Part shown: positions 17,046-26,625 of the stretch, one piece after another
Layout of the letters: each line of letters starts with the position of its first letter
How positions within the stretch are numbered: the first letter of the stretch is position 1
Assembly: GCA_019115605.1 (NCBI GenBank)
Contig: DXDG01000016.1
Location: 1 to 64,000 of the forward strand
Origin: Candidatus Alistipes faecigallinarum
Lineage (GTDB): Bacteria; Bacteroidota; Bacteroidia; Bacteroidales; Rikenellaceae
Direction: 5' to 3'
Length of the DNA: 64,000 nt
Translations under genes and position numbers: made by a program
The notes under the pieces: generated by a model
Told to the model about the DNA's origin: nothing
Seen by the model: the letters and a program-made list of their open reading frames with translations, nothing else
Database searches by the model: none

Positions 17046-19415
17046 ATGAATTACAGACTTTCACGGATTGCCGCCATCGTGGGCGGCACGTTTTCGGGCG
17101 CGGACTGCGAGGTGCAGTCGGTTGTAACGGACAGCCGTTCGCTGACCTGCGAGCTGGCTACGGGCCCGATGTTCGTGGCGATGTGCGGCGCCAATCACGA
17201 TTCGCACGACTATGTCGGACAGATGCTCGACCGCGGGGTCCGCGCCTTTCTGACCGAACGGCCGGTCGATCTGCCGGCGGATTGCGGCTGCGTCGTGGTC
17301 GCGAATGCCATCGACGCCCTGCAGTGCCTGGCGGCCTACCACCGGGCGCAGTTCCGGGGCACGGTGGTCGGAATCACCGGCTCGAACGGCAAGACGGTCA
17401 TCAAGGAGTGGATCGCCGAGGAGCTTCCCGCCGGCATGAAGTACTACCGTTCGCCGAAGAGCTACAATTCGCAGCTGGGCGTGCCTCTCTCGGTGCTGAT
17501 GCTTGAGGGCGACGAGCAGCTGGCGATCTTCGAGGCCGGAATCTCGAAACCGAGCGAGATGGAGCGTCTGGAGCGGATTATCCGTCCCGACGTGGTCATC
17601 TTCACCTCGATCGGCGACGCCCATCAGGAGCACTTCCTCAATATGGAGCAGAAGTGCGTCGAGAAGATGGTGCTTGCTCACGGCGCCTCGAAGATCATCT
17701 ACCACAGCTACTACGAGCCGCTGGGGCGGCTGATCGCCGCCCGTTTCGCTTCGCGCAAGCTCTACGATGCGGCGTCGTTCCCGCTTGTTCCCGAGTCGGT
17801 TGTCGGCAACGAGGCCTCGCGGCGCAATGCGCAGATCGTCGAGGCCTTCTGCGCCGCAATGGGCTATCCCGCCCCGGCCTTCGCGTCGGCTCCCGAGGTG
17901 GCGATGCGTCTTGAGGTCAAGGACGGCATCAACGACTCGGTGCTGATCAACGACGCCTACAACCTCGATCTCAACTCGCTGGCCCTGGCGCTGGACTACC
18001 TCCATACGGTGGCCCTCTCGCGGCCGAAGACCCTCATCCTGTCGGATATCGCGCAGAGCGGACTTTCGGACGACGAACTTTACAGCCGCGTGGCGGGCAT
18101 GGTGGCCCGTGCGGGTATCGATACCTTTGTCGGCATCGGTCCGAAGCTGAAGCGTTACGCCGCGCTCATTACCTGCAACAAGAATTTCTTCCCCTCGACC
18201 GAGGAGTGCATCGAGCGGCTGGGCCGCGATGCCGTGGCGGGACGGGCCGTGCTGCTCAAGGGCGCCCGGGAGTACCGTTTCGAGAAGCTGGCCCACGCCC
18301 TCTCGCGCAAGAGCCACACGACCGTCCTGGAGGTCGATCTCGATGCGATGATCCAAAACCTGAACTACTTCCGTTCGAAACTCGCCCACGGCACGAAGCT
18401 CGTGGCAATGGTCAAGGCGGGCTCCTACGGTGCCGGCGATTTCGAGGTGGCGCAGATGCTCCAGCACCAGGGTGTGGATTACCTGGCCGTGGCCTTTGCC
18501 GACGAGGGGGTGCTGCTGCGCGAGCGGGGCATTACGATGCCGATCGTGGTGCTCAACGCCGATGCGGACAGCTTCGAGCTGATGATTGCCAACCGGCTCG
18601 AACCCGAGATCTACAGCTTCCGCTCACTCGACGACTTTGCGGCCGCCGTGTCGCATGCCGGCGAGACGCGCTATCCGATCCATCTGAAACTCGATACGGG
18701 CATGCACCGGCTGGGTTTCATGGAGGAGGAGATCGGCCGGCTTTGCGAGTTGCTTCCGGTGCGTCCCGAGGTCAAGGTGGCGACGATCTTCTCGCACCTG
18801 AACTGCGCCGACATGCCCGCGGAGGATGCCTATACGCGGGCGCAGATCGCCCGCTTCGACCGGATGAGCAGCGCCATTATGGCAACGCTTCCCTATCCGG
18901 TGATCCGCCATACAGCCAACTCGGCGGCCATCGAGCGCTTCCCCGAGGCGCAGTACGACATGTGCCGCCTCGGCCTGGGCCTCTACGGCTTCGGGTGGTG
19001 CCACAACGAGGCGCTGCGTCCGGTTTCAACGCTGCGGACGCGGATCGTGGCAATCAAGCACCTGGCGGCCGGCGAGACGGTCGGCTACGGACGGGCCGGG
19101 CACCTGACGCGCCCGAGCATCACGGCGACGATTCCCGTGGGCTATGCCGACGGTCTGGACCGCCACCTGGGCTGCGGCCGCTGGTCGGTGCTGGTCGGCG
19201 GCGGGGCGGCGCCCATCGTGGGGCGCGTCTGCATGGACAGCTGCATGATCGACATTACGGATATCCCCGGCGTCGGGGAGGGCGACGAGGTGCGGATCTT
19301 CTCCCCGGAGCCGGGCAACGACCTGGAGACGATGGCCCGGGTGCTCGATACGATCCCCTATGAGATCATGACCTCGGTTTCGTCGCGCGTGAAACGAATC
19401 TATCTCAAGGAGTAA
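17046..19415 (+). CDS. murF: Bifunctional UDP-MurNAc-tripeptide:D-Ala-D-Ala ligase / alanine racemase
   Basis: A 789-aa fusion typical of Bacteroidetes. The N-terminal half (1 to about 415) is MurF, with ATP loop GITGSNGKT (about 112-120), KSYNSQLGVPLS and YNLDLNSL. The C-terminal half (about 425-789) is an alanine racemase, with the PLP lysine in VAMVKAGSYGAGD (about 455), LDTGMHRLGF, and the catalytic Tyr region VGYGRAGH. The protein couples D-alanine supply to the last cytoplasmic step of peptidoglycan precursor synthesis. The stop codon TAA shares its final A with the start of rsmI (TAATG), which implies translational coupling. Confidence 0.95.
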   Translation: MNYRLSRIAAIVGGTFSGADCEVQSVVTDSRSLTCELATGPMFVAMCGANHDSHDYVGQMLDRGVRAFLTERPVDLPADCGCVVVANAIDALQCLAAYHRAQFRGTVVGITGSNGKTVIKEWIAEELPAGMKYYRSPKSYNSQLGVPLSVLMLEGDEQLAIFEAGISKPSEMERLERIIRPDVVIFTSIGDAHQEHFLNMEQKCVEKMVLAHGASKIIYHSYYEPLGRLIAARFASRKLYDAASFPLVPESVVGNEASRRNAQIVEAFCAAMGYPAPAFASAPEVAMRLEVKDGINDSVLINDAYNLDLNSLALALDYLHTVALSRPKTLILSDIAQSGLSDDELYSRVAGMVARAGIDTFVGIGPKLKRYAALITCNKNFFPSTEECIERLGRDAVAGRAVLLKGAREYRFEKLAHALSRKSHTTVLEVDLDAMIQNLNYFRSKLAHGTKLVAMVKAGSYGAGDFEVAQMLQHQGVDYLAVAFADEGVLLRERGITMPIVVLNADADSFELMIANRLEPEIYSFRSLDDFAAAVSHAGETRYPIHLKLDTGMHRLGFMEEEIGRLCELLPVRPEVKVATIFSHLNCADMPAEDAYTRAQIARFDRMSSAIMATLPYPVIRHTANSAAIERFPEAQYDMCRLGLGLYGFGWCHNEALRPVSTLRTRIVAIKHLAAGETVGYGRAGHLTRPSITATIPVGYADGLDRHLGCGRWSVLVGGGAAPIVGRVCMDSCMIDITDIPGVGEGDEVRIFSPEPGNDLETMARVLDTIPYEIMTSVSSRVKRIYLKE

Positions 19416-20128
19416 TGGCATACGGTACGCTCTACCTGATCCCCTGTCCGATCTCGGACGAAACGGCGCCCTGGGAGGTGCTGCCCGCCTCGAACCGCGA
19501 GGTGATGGTCGCCCTCGACTACTTTATCGTCGAGAATACCCGCTCGGCGCGGCGTTTCCTCTCCCGGGCCGGCATCGCGCGGCCCATCGACACGCTGGAA
19601 TTCCGCGAGCTGAACGAACATACGACCGCGGGCCGCGCCGTCGAGGAACTCGTGCAGCCGCTGCTGGAGGGCCGTTCGGCCGGCGTGATCTCCGAAGCGG
19701 GCGTTCCGGCCGTCGCCGATCCCGGAGCGCTGGTCGTCGAGGCGTGCCACCGCCGGGGCATCCGCGTCGTGCCGCTTGTGGGCCCCTCGTCGATCCTGCT
19801 TGCCGTGATGGCTTCGGGATTGAACGGTCAGTCGTTCGCCTTCAACGGGTACCTTCCGGTCAAACCGCCCGAGAGGGCCCGGGCAATCCGCTTCTTCGAG
19901 CGGCGCGCCCGTGCCGAGGGGCAGTCGCAGCTCTTCATCGAGGCGCCCTACCGCAACGTGAAGCTCCTCGAACAGCTGCTTGAACTGCTGGCGCCGCAGA
20001 CGCGTCTGACCGTGGCGCTGGATCTCTCGGCCCCCGGACAGTGGGTCGAGACCCATACGGTCGAGGAGTGGCGCCGGCGTCGGCTGCCCGAACTGAACAG
20101 GCGCCCGGCCATTTTCATCATCGGGTAG
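19415..20128 (+). CDS. rsmI: 16S rRNA (cytidine-1402-2'-O)-methyltransferase RsmI-like
   Basis: A 237-aa tetrapyrrole-methylase-fold protein. Key segments are GTLYLIPCPISD at the N-terminus, VISEAGVPAVADPG (about 90-103), VVPLVGPSSILLAVMASG (about 118-135) and PYRNVKLLEQLL. This matches the short RsmI-like SAM methyltransferases of Bacteroidetes, which methylate the 2'-OH of C1402 in the ribosomal decoding centre. The start ATG overlaps the murF-alr stop by one base. Confidence 0.85.
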   Translation: MAYGTLYLIPCPISDETAPWEVLPASNREVMVALDYFIVENTRSARRFLSRAGIARPIDTLEFRELNEHTTAGRAVEELVQPLLEGRSAGVISEAGVPAVADPGALVVEACHRRGIRVVPLVGPSSILLAVMASGLNGQSFAFNGYLPVKPPERARAIRFFERRARAEGQSQLFIEAPYRNVKLLEQLLELLAPQTRLTVALDLSAPGQWVETHTVEEWRRRRLPELNRRPAIFIIG

Positions 20129-20195
20129 CTTCCCGGCTGCGGCTTGGTATGCAATTTGCGCCGATCGAAGCGGAAAAACCGAAAAAATACGAGAT

Positions 20196-20804
20196 ATGAA
20201 AAAGGAAAAAGTTGATAACGAGTCCATTAAGGACGAGGTGAAGAGCTCACCCGAGACGGGCGGAACGCCGCACGACGGGGCTGCGGATGCCAATGTGGCA
20301 GACGCGTCGCAGGAGTCATCTGACACAATGTCAGTCGAAGGCGAGAAGCCCGAACCCGAGGCCGCCACGGAGTTGGAGTCTGTGCTGGCCGAGTGGCAGG
20401 ACAAATACTTGCGGCTGCAGGCCGAGTTCGACAACTACCGCAAGCGTACGCTCAAGGAGAAGATGGATCTGGTGCAGACCGGCGGCCGCGACGTGCTGCT
20501 GGAGATGCTCCCGGTGCGCGATGACGTGCAGCGGGCGCTGGAGGCCATGGAGAAGAGCGACGACATCGAGGCGCTGCGCTCGGGCGTGCGGCTCATCTCG
20601 CAGAAGTTTACCGAGGCGCTGCGCCGCAAGGGCGTTACGGAGATCGAGGTCAAGGACAAGGAGTTCGATGCGGAGTATTGCGAGGCCGTGGCTCGTTTCG
20701 CCGCCGGCGAGGAGATGAAGGGCAAGGTCATCGATGTCGTCCAGACGGGCTACATGCTGGGCGAGCGGGTGCTTCGCTTCGCAAAGGTCGTTGTAGGAGA
20801 GTAA
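20196..20804 (+). CDS. grpE: GrpE nucleotide exchange factor
   Basis: A 202-aa protein. An acidic disordered N-terminus (1-60) is followed by the long GrpE coiled coil ([21 protein letters not shown]). The C-terminal beta-wing domain contains [20 protein letters not shown] and [25 protein letters not shown]. It releases ADP from DnaK. It is followed after 4 bp by dnaJ, forming a chaperone operon. dnaK is not in the window. Confidence 0.95.
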   Translation: MKKEKVDNESIKDEVKSSPETGGTPHDGAADANVADASQESSDTMSVEGEKPEPEAATELESVLAEWQDKYLRLQAEFDNYRKRTLKEKMDLVQTGGRDVLLEMLPVRDDVQRALEAMEKSDDIEALRSGVRLISQKFTEALRRKGVTEIEVKDKEFDAEYCEAVARFAAGEEMKGKVIDVVQTGYMLGERVLRFAKVVVGE

Positions 20805-20808
20805 TGCC

Positions 20809-21981
20809 ATGGCAGAGAAAAGAGATTATTACGAGGTGTTGGGCGTTGCGAAGAACGCCAATGCCGATGAGATAAAGAAGGCCTACCGCAAGGCGGCCAT
20901 CAAGTATCACCCGGACAAGAATCCCGGGGACAAGGAGGCCGAGGAGAAGTTCAAGGAGGCTGCCGAGGCCTACGATGTGCTTTCGAACCCGGAGAAGCGG
21001 GCCCGTTACGACCAGTTCGGCCATGCGGGCATGAGCGGAGCGGCCGGCGGAGCCGGCGGTTTCGGCGGCTTCAGCGGCGGCGGCTTCTCGATGGAGGATA
21101 TCTTCTCGCAGTTCGGCGACATCTTCGGCGGACACTTTGGCGGCGGCGGATTCCGCACCTCGTCGTCTACGGGCGGCGGTCGCCGCGTGAACCGCGGATC
21201 GGACATCCGTATCAAGGTAAAGCTTTCGCTGGAGGAGATCGCTACGGGAGTTACCAAAAAACTGAAGATCTCGAAGACGATCGCCTGCGACAAGTGCGGC
21301 GGCACGGGAGCCAAGGACGCGGGTTCGTATGCGACCTGCTCGTCGTGCAAGGGCACGGGGTACGTTACGCGTGTCGAGAACACCTTCTTTGGCCGCATGC
21401 AGACGCAGGGTGTCTGCCCGACGTGCGGCGGCACGGGCAAAGTGATCACCGCATCGTGCGACAAGTGCAAGGGCGAGGGTACGGTGCGCGGCGACGAGGT
21501 CGTCGAGATCCAGATTCCGGCCGGAGTGGACGAGGGGATGGTCCTCACCGTTTCGGGCAAGGGCAATGCCGCCCGTCGCGGCGGTGTGAACGGCGATCTG
21601 CAGGTGCTCATCGAGGAGATCCCCGATCCCGAGCTCGTACGTGACGGCAACGATCTGATCCACAACCTCAATATTACGGTTACGACGGCCCTTCTGGGCG
21701 GTACGGTCGAGGTGCCGACGGTCGGCGGCCGGGCAAAGATCAAGATCGCCCCGGGTACGCACGCCGGCAAGGTGCTGCGTCTGGCCGGCAAGGGCCTCCC
21801 GGAGGTGAACGGCTACGGCCGCGGCGACGAGCTGATTGTCGTGGACATCACCATTCCGTCGAAGCTTTCGGCCGAGGAGAAGCGTCTGGTCGAGCAGCTG
21901 GCTCAGCAGCCGGGATTCCAGCACGCCGAGTCGGTCAAGAACCAGAATATTTTCGAGCGCATGAAGAGCTTTTTCCGGTAG
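20809..21981 (+). CDS. dnaJ: Chaperone DnaJ
   Basis: A 390-aa protein of full length. The J domain has HPD at residues 34-36 (KYHPDKNP). A Gly/Phe-rich stretch (about 70-115) is followed by four zinc-binding repeats [24 protein letters not shown] and CDKCKGEG, then the C-terminal substrate-binding domains. It works with DnaK and GrpE in protein folding. It shares an operon with grpE. Confidence 0.96.
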   Translation: MAEKRDYYEVLGVAKNANADEIKKAYRKAAIKYHPDKNPGDKEAEEKFKEAAEAYDVLSNPEKRARYDQFGHAGMSGAAGGAGGFGGFSGGGFSMEDIFSQFGDIFGGHFGGGGFRTSSSTGGGRRVNRGSDIRIKVKLSLEEIATGVTKKLKISKTIACDKCGGTGAKDAGSYATCSSCKGTGYVTRVENTFFGRMQTQGVCPTCGGTGKVITASCDKCKGEGTVRGDEVVEIQIPAGVDEGMVLTVSGKGNAARRGGVNGDLQVLIEEIPDPELVRDGNDLIHNLNITVTTALLGGTVEVPTVGGRAKIKIAPGTHAGKVLRLAGKGLPEVNGYGRGDELIVVDITIPSKLSAEEKRLVEQLAQQPGFQHAESVKNQNIFERMKSFFR

Positions 21982-22195
21982 GAAGAGCCGAAAACAGGGG
22001 AAAATTCGTACCTTTACAGCGAGTGAAGGGACGAATTTTTCGTTTCGGGAGGGGCCTGGCCGAAAGTCGGCTTCCATGCGAGGCGGTCCGGCGCAAAGGT
22101 CCGTCTGTGTGCAGGACAGCTTCCGCGTCTTGCGTGCAGAGCGCGTGGAGAAGACCCTGAAGGGCCGGTCCGCCACCTTAAAATGAGACATCGCT

Positions 22196-22615
22196 ATGTT
22201 AGGTTTTACGCCATTTAAGAAACACGCCAACAAGTTCAACTACGTCCCCCGGTATTACGATCCCGAGAAGGAGGCGCGCGAGCAGCGTCGTGCCGAGCTG
22301 CGCGGCGAGCGCTCGGAGGATGCCTCCCGGGAGTATGTTCCCGGGCAGTATATCCGCACGCAGCGCGAAGCGCGTGCGGCACGTCATGCCGGCAAGGACG
22401 ACTGGGGCCGTATCCGGGTGCTGAAGCTCGCCGGAGGCGTCGTGCTGATCCTGTTGTTTGTCTATCTGCTTTACCCGAAACTGGCCGAGGTCTTTATTCG
22501 GGCCACGTCGCGTCCTGCCGTGCAGACGCAGGTTGAGGAGGGCGAGTTCAATCCATATGCTCCGATCCGGGTCGTGCCGAACGATTACGAGGAGGGCGAT
22601 TACCAGGAGGAATAG
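22196..22615 (+). CDS. Small membrane protein upstream of mutL
   Basis: A 139-aa protein with no family name that I recognise. It has a positively charged N-terminal half (RYYDPEKEAREQRRAELRGER), one transmembrane helix (about 81-97, VLKLAGGVVLILLFVYLLYP) and an acidic C-terminal tail. It ends directly before the mutL start (stop 22613-22615, ATG 22616), so the two are coupled. A TACCTTTA box near 22009 could be the promoter of this pair. Similar small proteins sit before mutL in other Bacteroidales, as I recall; this should be checked. Confidence 0.75.
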   Translation: MLGFTPFKKHANKFNYVPRYYDPEKEAREQRRAELRGERSEDASREYVPGQYIRTQREARAARHAGKDDWGRIRVLKLAGGVVLILLFVYLLYPKLAEVFIRATSRPAVQTQVEEGEFNPYAPIRVVPNDYEEGDYQEE

Positions 22616-24640
22616 ATGGCTGACAAGATCCTGTTGCTGCCCGAGGTGGTCGCCAACCAGATTGCCGCGGGAGAAGTGGTGAACCGCCCCTCGTCGGTGG
22701 TCAAGGAGATGGTGGAGAACGCCATTGATGCCGGAGCCGGCCATGTGAAGGTCAATTTCCGCGACGGCGGCAAGGAGTTGATCCAGATCGTGGACGATGG
22801 CTGCGGCATGTCGCCCATCGACGCGCGGATGGCCTTCGACCGTCACGCCACGAGCAAGATCCGCTCCGTGGAGGATATCTACGCGCTCCATACGTTCGGA
22901 TTCCGCGGTGAGGCGCTGGCTTCGATTGCCGCCGTAGCGCAGGTTGAGCTGCGCACGCGCCAGACCGGGGACGAGATGGGTACCGTAACCGAGATCCATG
23001 GCGGAAAGTTCCTGTCGCAGAAGCCCGTGATGTGCCCCGTGGGTTCGCAGTTCTTCGTGCGCAACCTCTTCTTCAACGTCCCGGCCCGCCGGCGTTTTCT
23101 GGACAAGAGCACGACCTCCGCGACGCAGATCAAGACCGAGTTCCAGCGTGTGGCGCTGTGTTATCCGCAGATCGCCTTCGATCTCTATGCCAACGACGCG
23201 CCGATCCTGTCGCTGCCGGCCACGACGCTTGCGGGGCGTATCGTGGACATTGCCGGGCGGCACATGAAGCAGAATCTGCTGGAGATCGATGCCGATACCT
23301 CGATTGCGCGGGTTGCGGGATATGTCGGCCGCCCCGCTGCGGCCAAGAAGCGCAATGCCGAGCAGTACCTCTTCGTCAACGGGCGCTATTTCAAGAGCGC
23401 CTATCTGGCGAGTGCGATTCTGAAAGCCTACGAGAAGCTGATCCCGGCCACCGAGCAGCCGGCCTATTTTCTCTATCTTACGATCGATCCCGCGCGTATC
23501 GACGTCAATGTCCATCCGCAGAAAACCGAGGTGAAGTTCGCCGACGAGGAGGCCGTCTGGCAGATTGTCCACGCCGCCGTGCGTGAAACGCTTGCCAAGA
23601 CCGGAGCCGTTCCTCCGATGGATTTCGACCGCGAGGGGCAGGTGGAGATTCCCGTCATGCGGCAGGGTGTCGTCTACAGCGAACCTTCGGCCATGTCGAA
23701 CGAGAATTACAACCCTTTCCGGGAGTCCTACATCGATCCTACGGCTCCCGATCCGAATGTCGATTTCACGGGTTTCGATGTCCCGTACGACGGCAGAACC
23801 CTCTCCGATGCGGGATCGTCCTCCCCGAACTCCGCTGCGGGATGGCAGTCGGTTCCGCCGCGTTTTGCGGAGTTCGCCTCCGCGGCGCCGAAGGAGGAGT
23901 TCGAGGATTTCGAGTCGGCTTCGGATTTTGCGGAGACTGCGCCTTTGGCAGGGGCTCCGGAGAATCGGGCGGACACCTTCGAAATCGCATCCGGAGCATC
24001 CCCCGAAGTGAGTACGCTCGATTTCATACCCTCCGGGGCGGAGCCCATGCAGCAGCGGCTCGATGTCGGGCTGCATCCGCTCTTCTCCGATCCGCTGCCG
24101 CTGGGGAACGGATACGTTGCGGCGCTACTTGACGGACGTTTCGTCGTCGTCGACATCCGCAGGGCGCGGGAGCGGATCCTCTACGAGGATTATCTGCGGA
24201 TGCTGGGCTGCGGTGCGGCCGTCAGCCAGCAGCTGCTCTTCCCCGAACGGCTGACCCTTTCGGCCGAAGAGTATGCGCTTCTCGAGGAGCATGCCGTGGA
24301 GTTTGCGGCCCTGGGCTTCGATATCGACTGCTGCGGCGAAGGAAATATCGAGGTGAAGGGAACTCCGGCCGACCTTCCGTCGGAGGGGATCGACCGGCTG
24401 GTTTTCGACCTGCTGCAGGCTTTCCGCATGCCGCTCCCGGCTGCCGAGATGCGGCGCGAGCAGATTGCGGCCCTCCTGGCCCGCAGTGCCGCACGCACCA
24501 CACCGCGGAGTCTCTCCCGCGAGGAGGCCGCGGCGCTGCTCGCACAGCTGGCCGAACGGGGAAATCTCGGCTTCTCGCCCTCGGGAAAGGCGATTCTTGT
24601 TGAAATCACGCCCGAAGAGCTGCGCGGCCGGCTGGGATAA
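22616..24640 (+). CDS. mutL: DNA mismatch repair protein MutL
   Basis: A 674-aa protein. The GHKL ATPase half is complete: AAGEVVNRPSSVVKEMVENAIDAGA, DDGCGM, ATSKI, TFGFRGEAL. A long acidic linker (about 350-470) connects to the dimerisation domain. In the position where endonuclease-active MutL proteins carry DQHA-x2-E-x4-E, this one reads VVDIRRARERILYE. The first Asp and both Glu are kept but Gln-His are lost, so nicking activity is doubtful. The C-terminal segment of LLARSAARTTPRSLSREEA is recognisable. It follows the small membrane protein gene without a gap. Confidence 0.93.
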   Translation: MADKILLLPEVVANQIAAGEVVNRPSSVVKEMVENAIDAGAGHVKVNFRDGGKELIQIVDDGCGMSPIDARMAFDRHATSKIRSVEDIYALHTFGFRGEALASIAAVAQVELRTRQTGDEMGTVTEIHGGKFLSQKPVMCPVGSQFFVRNLFFNVPARRRFLDKSTTSATQIKTEFQRVALCYPQIAFDLYANDAPILSLPATTLAGRIVDIAGRHMKQNLLEIDADTSIARVAGYVGRPAAAKKRNAEQYLFVNGRYFKSAYLASAILKAYEKLIPATEQPAYFLYLTIDPARIDVNVHPQKTEVKFADEEAVWQIVHAAVRETLAKTGAVPPMDFDREGQVEIPVMRQGVVYSEPSAMSNENYNPFRESYIDPTAPDPNVDFTGFDVPYDGRTLSDAGSSSPNSAAGWQSVPPRFAEFASAAPKEEFEDFESASDFAETAPLAGAPENRADTFEIASGASPEVSTLDFIPSGAEPMQQRLDVGLHPLFSDPLPLGNGYVAALLDGRFVVVDIRRARERILYEDYLRMLGCGAAVSQQLLFPERLTLSAEEYALLEEHAVEFAALGFDIDCCGEGNIEVKGTPADLPSEGIDRLVFDLLQAFRMPLPAAEMRREQIAALLARSAARTTPRSLSREEAAALLAQLAERGNLGFSPSGKAILVEITPEELRGRLG

Positions 24641-24655
24641 TCCGGATAAATGACT

Positions 24656-24663
24656 TATCTTTG
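24656..24663 (+). promoter_or_regulatory. Candidate -7 box for the rhomboid/EEP gene pair
   Basis: TATCTTTG fits TAnnTTTG and lies 97 bp before the rhomboid start, just after the mutL stop. I see no good -33 TTTG at the usual distance. Confidence 0.45.
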
Positions 24664-24759
24664 TGCGAATTTTGGGGTGTACGGCATCCGCTCCGGTCCG
24701 GGATCTCTCCTGACGGGTGATTCGGGGCGGTGCACGACCCAGACAACGAGTTGCAACCC

Positions 24760-25374
24760 ATGAACAACTATTTTCAGACCCCTCCGGTGGTCAAGAATCT
24801 GATAATTGTCAATGTCCTGGTCTTCATGGCCACGTCGCTGCTGCCTGTGGGCAATGCGATCTTCGACTTCGGCTCCCTGTGGTTCGGCGCCTCGCCCTAC
24901 CGGGAGTTCCACTCCTTTCAGTTCATCACCTACATGTTCCTGCATGCCGACATGGGGCACATCTTCTTCAACATGTTTGCCCTGTGGATGTTCGGACGTA
25001 CGCTGGAGTATGAGCTGGGCTCGCGGCGCTTTCTGATCTACTACCTGGTCTGCGGCGTCGGTGCGGCACTGATTCAGGTGCTTACGGCCTGGCTGCTGGG
25101 GGAGACGCCGATTCAGCTTGTCGGAGCGTCGGGGGCGGTGATGGGACTGCTGCTGGCCTTCGGCGTGATGCATCCCAATGCGGTGATCATGCTTCTGTTC
25201 CCGCCGCTTCCGATGAAGGCCAAGTGGTTTGTGCTGATCTACGGCATCATCGAGCTCTTCATGGGCTGGACGGGTTTCGGCGGCAACGTGGCCCACTTTG
25301 CCCATGTTGGCGGCATGCTGTGGGGCTTCCTGCTGCTGTGGTGGTGGAAACGCAAGGGAACGATCCGTTTTTAG
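24760..25374 (+). CDS. Rhomboid family intramembrane serine protease
   Basis: A 204-aa polytopic membrane protein with about six helices. Conserved rhomboid features are MGHIFFNMFALWMFG, the catalytic Ser in GASGAVMG and the catalytic His in HFAHVGGMLWG. It cleaves transmembrane segments of other proteins in the inner membrane. The start MNNYFQTPPVVKNLI (24760) is chosen over the upstream Met because the latter precedes a polar, non-conserved stretch. The EEP gene follows after 18 bp on the same strand. Confidence 0.9.
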   Translation: MNNYFQTPPVVKNLIIVNVLVFMATSLLPVGNAIFDFGSLWFGASPYREFHSFQFITYMFLHADMGHIFFNMFALWMFGRTLEYELGSRRFLIYYLVCGVGAALIQVLTAWLLGETPIQLVGASGAVMGLLLAFGVMHPNAVIMLLFPPLPMKAKWFVLIYGIIELFMGWTGFGGNVAHFAHVGGMLWGFLLLWWWKRKGTIRF

Positions 25375-25392
25375 AAAATCCTCCACGGTGAG

Positions 25393-26538
25393 ATGAAACG
25401 CGGGGCCTATTACAACGAGTACGGCGAACGTCCTGCCGGGCGGTCGCGGTGGCGCATTCTGCTGCACCTGCTCGACGTCGTGATCACGCTGCTTACCGTG
25501 GCGATGGCCGTGCTGCTGGCTGCGACCTACCTGGTTCCCCACATCAATCCGGGACGGATCTGGTTCCTGCCGGTTCTGGGACTTGCCGCGCCGGCCGTCT
25601 ATGTGGCCTCGGTCGTCCTGATGCTTTACTGGATCATCCGCTGGCGGTGGGTGCAGGCCGGCATCATGCTGGTGCTGGTGGCGCTGGGATTCGGGCAGAT
25701 CTCGCTGTTCTGGCGTCCCGAGATCCGGCGCAGCTACGAAGAGCAGATTCCCGACCGGGGGACGGTCAAGGTGATGACCTACAACGTGCGGAGTTTCTAC
25801 GGTCCCGACGGCAAAAGCAGTGTCGAGGAGGTCGTGGCGCTTATCCGCGAGCAGAATCCCGATGTGGTCTGTCTGCAGGAGTTCAACGGCCGGCTCGCCG
25901 GCAGTTCCGACGCTTTCCGGGTCTTGTGTGAGGAGTTCGAGAATGCCCGTTTCGGCGCCGAACGGGATCCCGAACCGCTGGACGATGCGGGTCTGGCCAT
26001 CTTGAGCAAATACCGGATCCTGCGTACGGAGACGCTGCTGACTCCCCATTCGTCGGTCTGGGCCGACCTGCTGGTCGACGAGGATACGTTGCGCGTGTTC
26101 AACAACCACCTGCACTCCACGGCGATCAATGCCGACGACAACGAGTATATCACCACCCGGCGCTTCCTCTCGGATACGGCCCGCGAGGTGAAGTTCCGCA
26201 GCATCGTGAGCCGCCTGCGTGCGAACAGCGAGTTGCGGGCCGCGCAGGTGGACAGTATTTCGAACGAGATCCACGCGACGCATTGCGGACGCCTCGTGTG
26301 CGGCGATTTCAACGATACGCCCGTGTCGTATGTCTACCGCCACATGGCCGCAGACCTGAACGATGCCTTCAGCGAGTGCGGGTCGGGCTATTCGCATACC
26401 TACCGCGGCTTTTTCAACACGCTGCGCATCGACTATGTGCTCTTCTCCGAGCCGTGGCAGGCGGTTACCTACGAAGTGCTGCCGGTCGAATATTCGGACC
26501 ATTATCCCGTGGTGGTGCGGCTCAAGCGCGAATCCTGA
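25393..26538 (+). CDS. Membrane-anchored endonuclease/exonuclease/phosphatase family protein
   Basis: A 381-aa protein. Three N-terminal hydrophobic helices (about residues 20-45, 55-80, 82-105) place the catalytic domain outside the cytoplasm. The EEP domain has the Asn in MTYNVRSF, Glu in CLQEFNG, Asp/Asn in CGDFNDTPVS and Asp-His in YSDHYPVVVR. The family cleaves phosphodiester or phosphomonoester bonds in nucleic acids, lipids or inositol phosphates. It forms a pair with the rhomboid gene and ends at a strong bidirectional terminator. Confidence 0.88.
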   Translation: MKRGAYYNEYGERPAGRSRWRILLHLLDVVITLLTVAMAVLLAATYLVPHINPGRIWFLPVLGLAAPAVYVASVVLMLYWIIRWRWVQAGIMLVLVALGFGQISLFWRPEIRRSYEEQIPDRGTVKVMTYNVRSFYGPDGKSSVEEVVALIREQNPDVVCLQEFNGRLAGSSDAFRVLCEEFENARFGAERDPEPLDDAGLAILSKYRILRTETLLTPHSSVWADLLVDEDTLRVFNNHLHSTAINADDNEYITTRRFLSDTAREVKFRSIVSRLRANSELRAAQVDSISNEIHATHCGRLVCGDFNDTPVSYVYRHMAADLNDAFSECGSGYSHTYRGFFNTLRIDYVLFSEPWQAVTYEVLPVEYSDHYPVVVRLKRES

Positions 26539-26563
26539 CACCGCGCAGGCATGCCGGATGAGT

Positions 26564-26600
26564 AAAAACGTCCCCGTGATTACCTCACGGGGACGTTTTT
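26564..26600. terminator. Bidirectional terminator
   Basis: AAAACGTCCCCGTG, loop ATTACCT, CACGGGGACGTTTTT: a perfect 14-bp stem with A/T tails on both sides, between the convergent EEP and aspA genes. Confidence 0.9.
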
Positions 26601-26625
26601 GTCGGTAGCACGGTCCGGGACCGGG

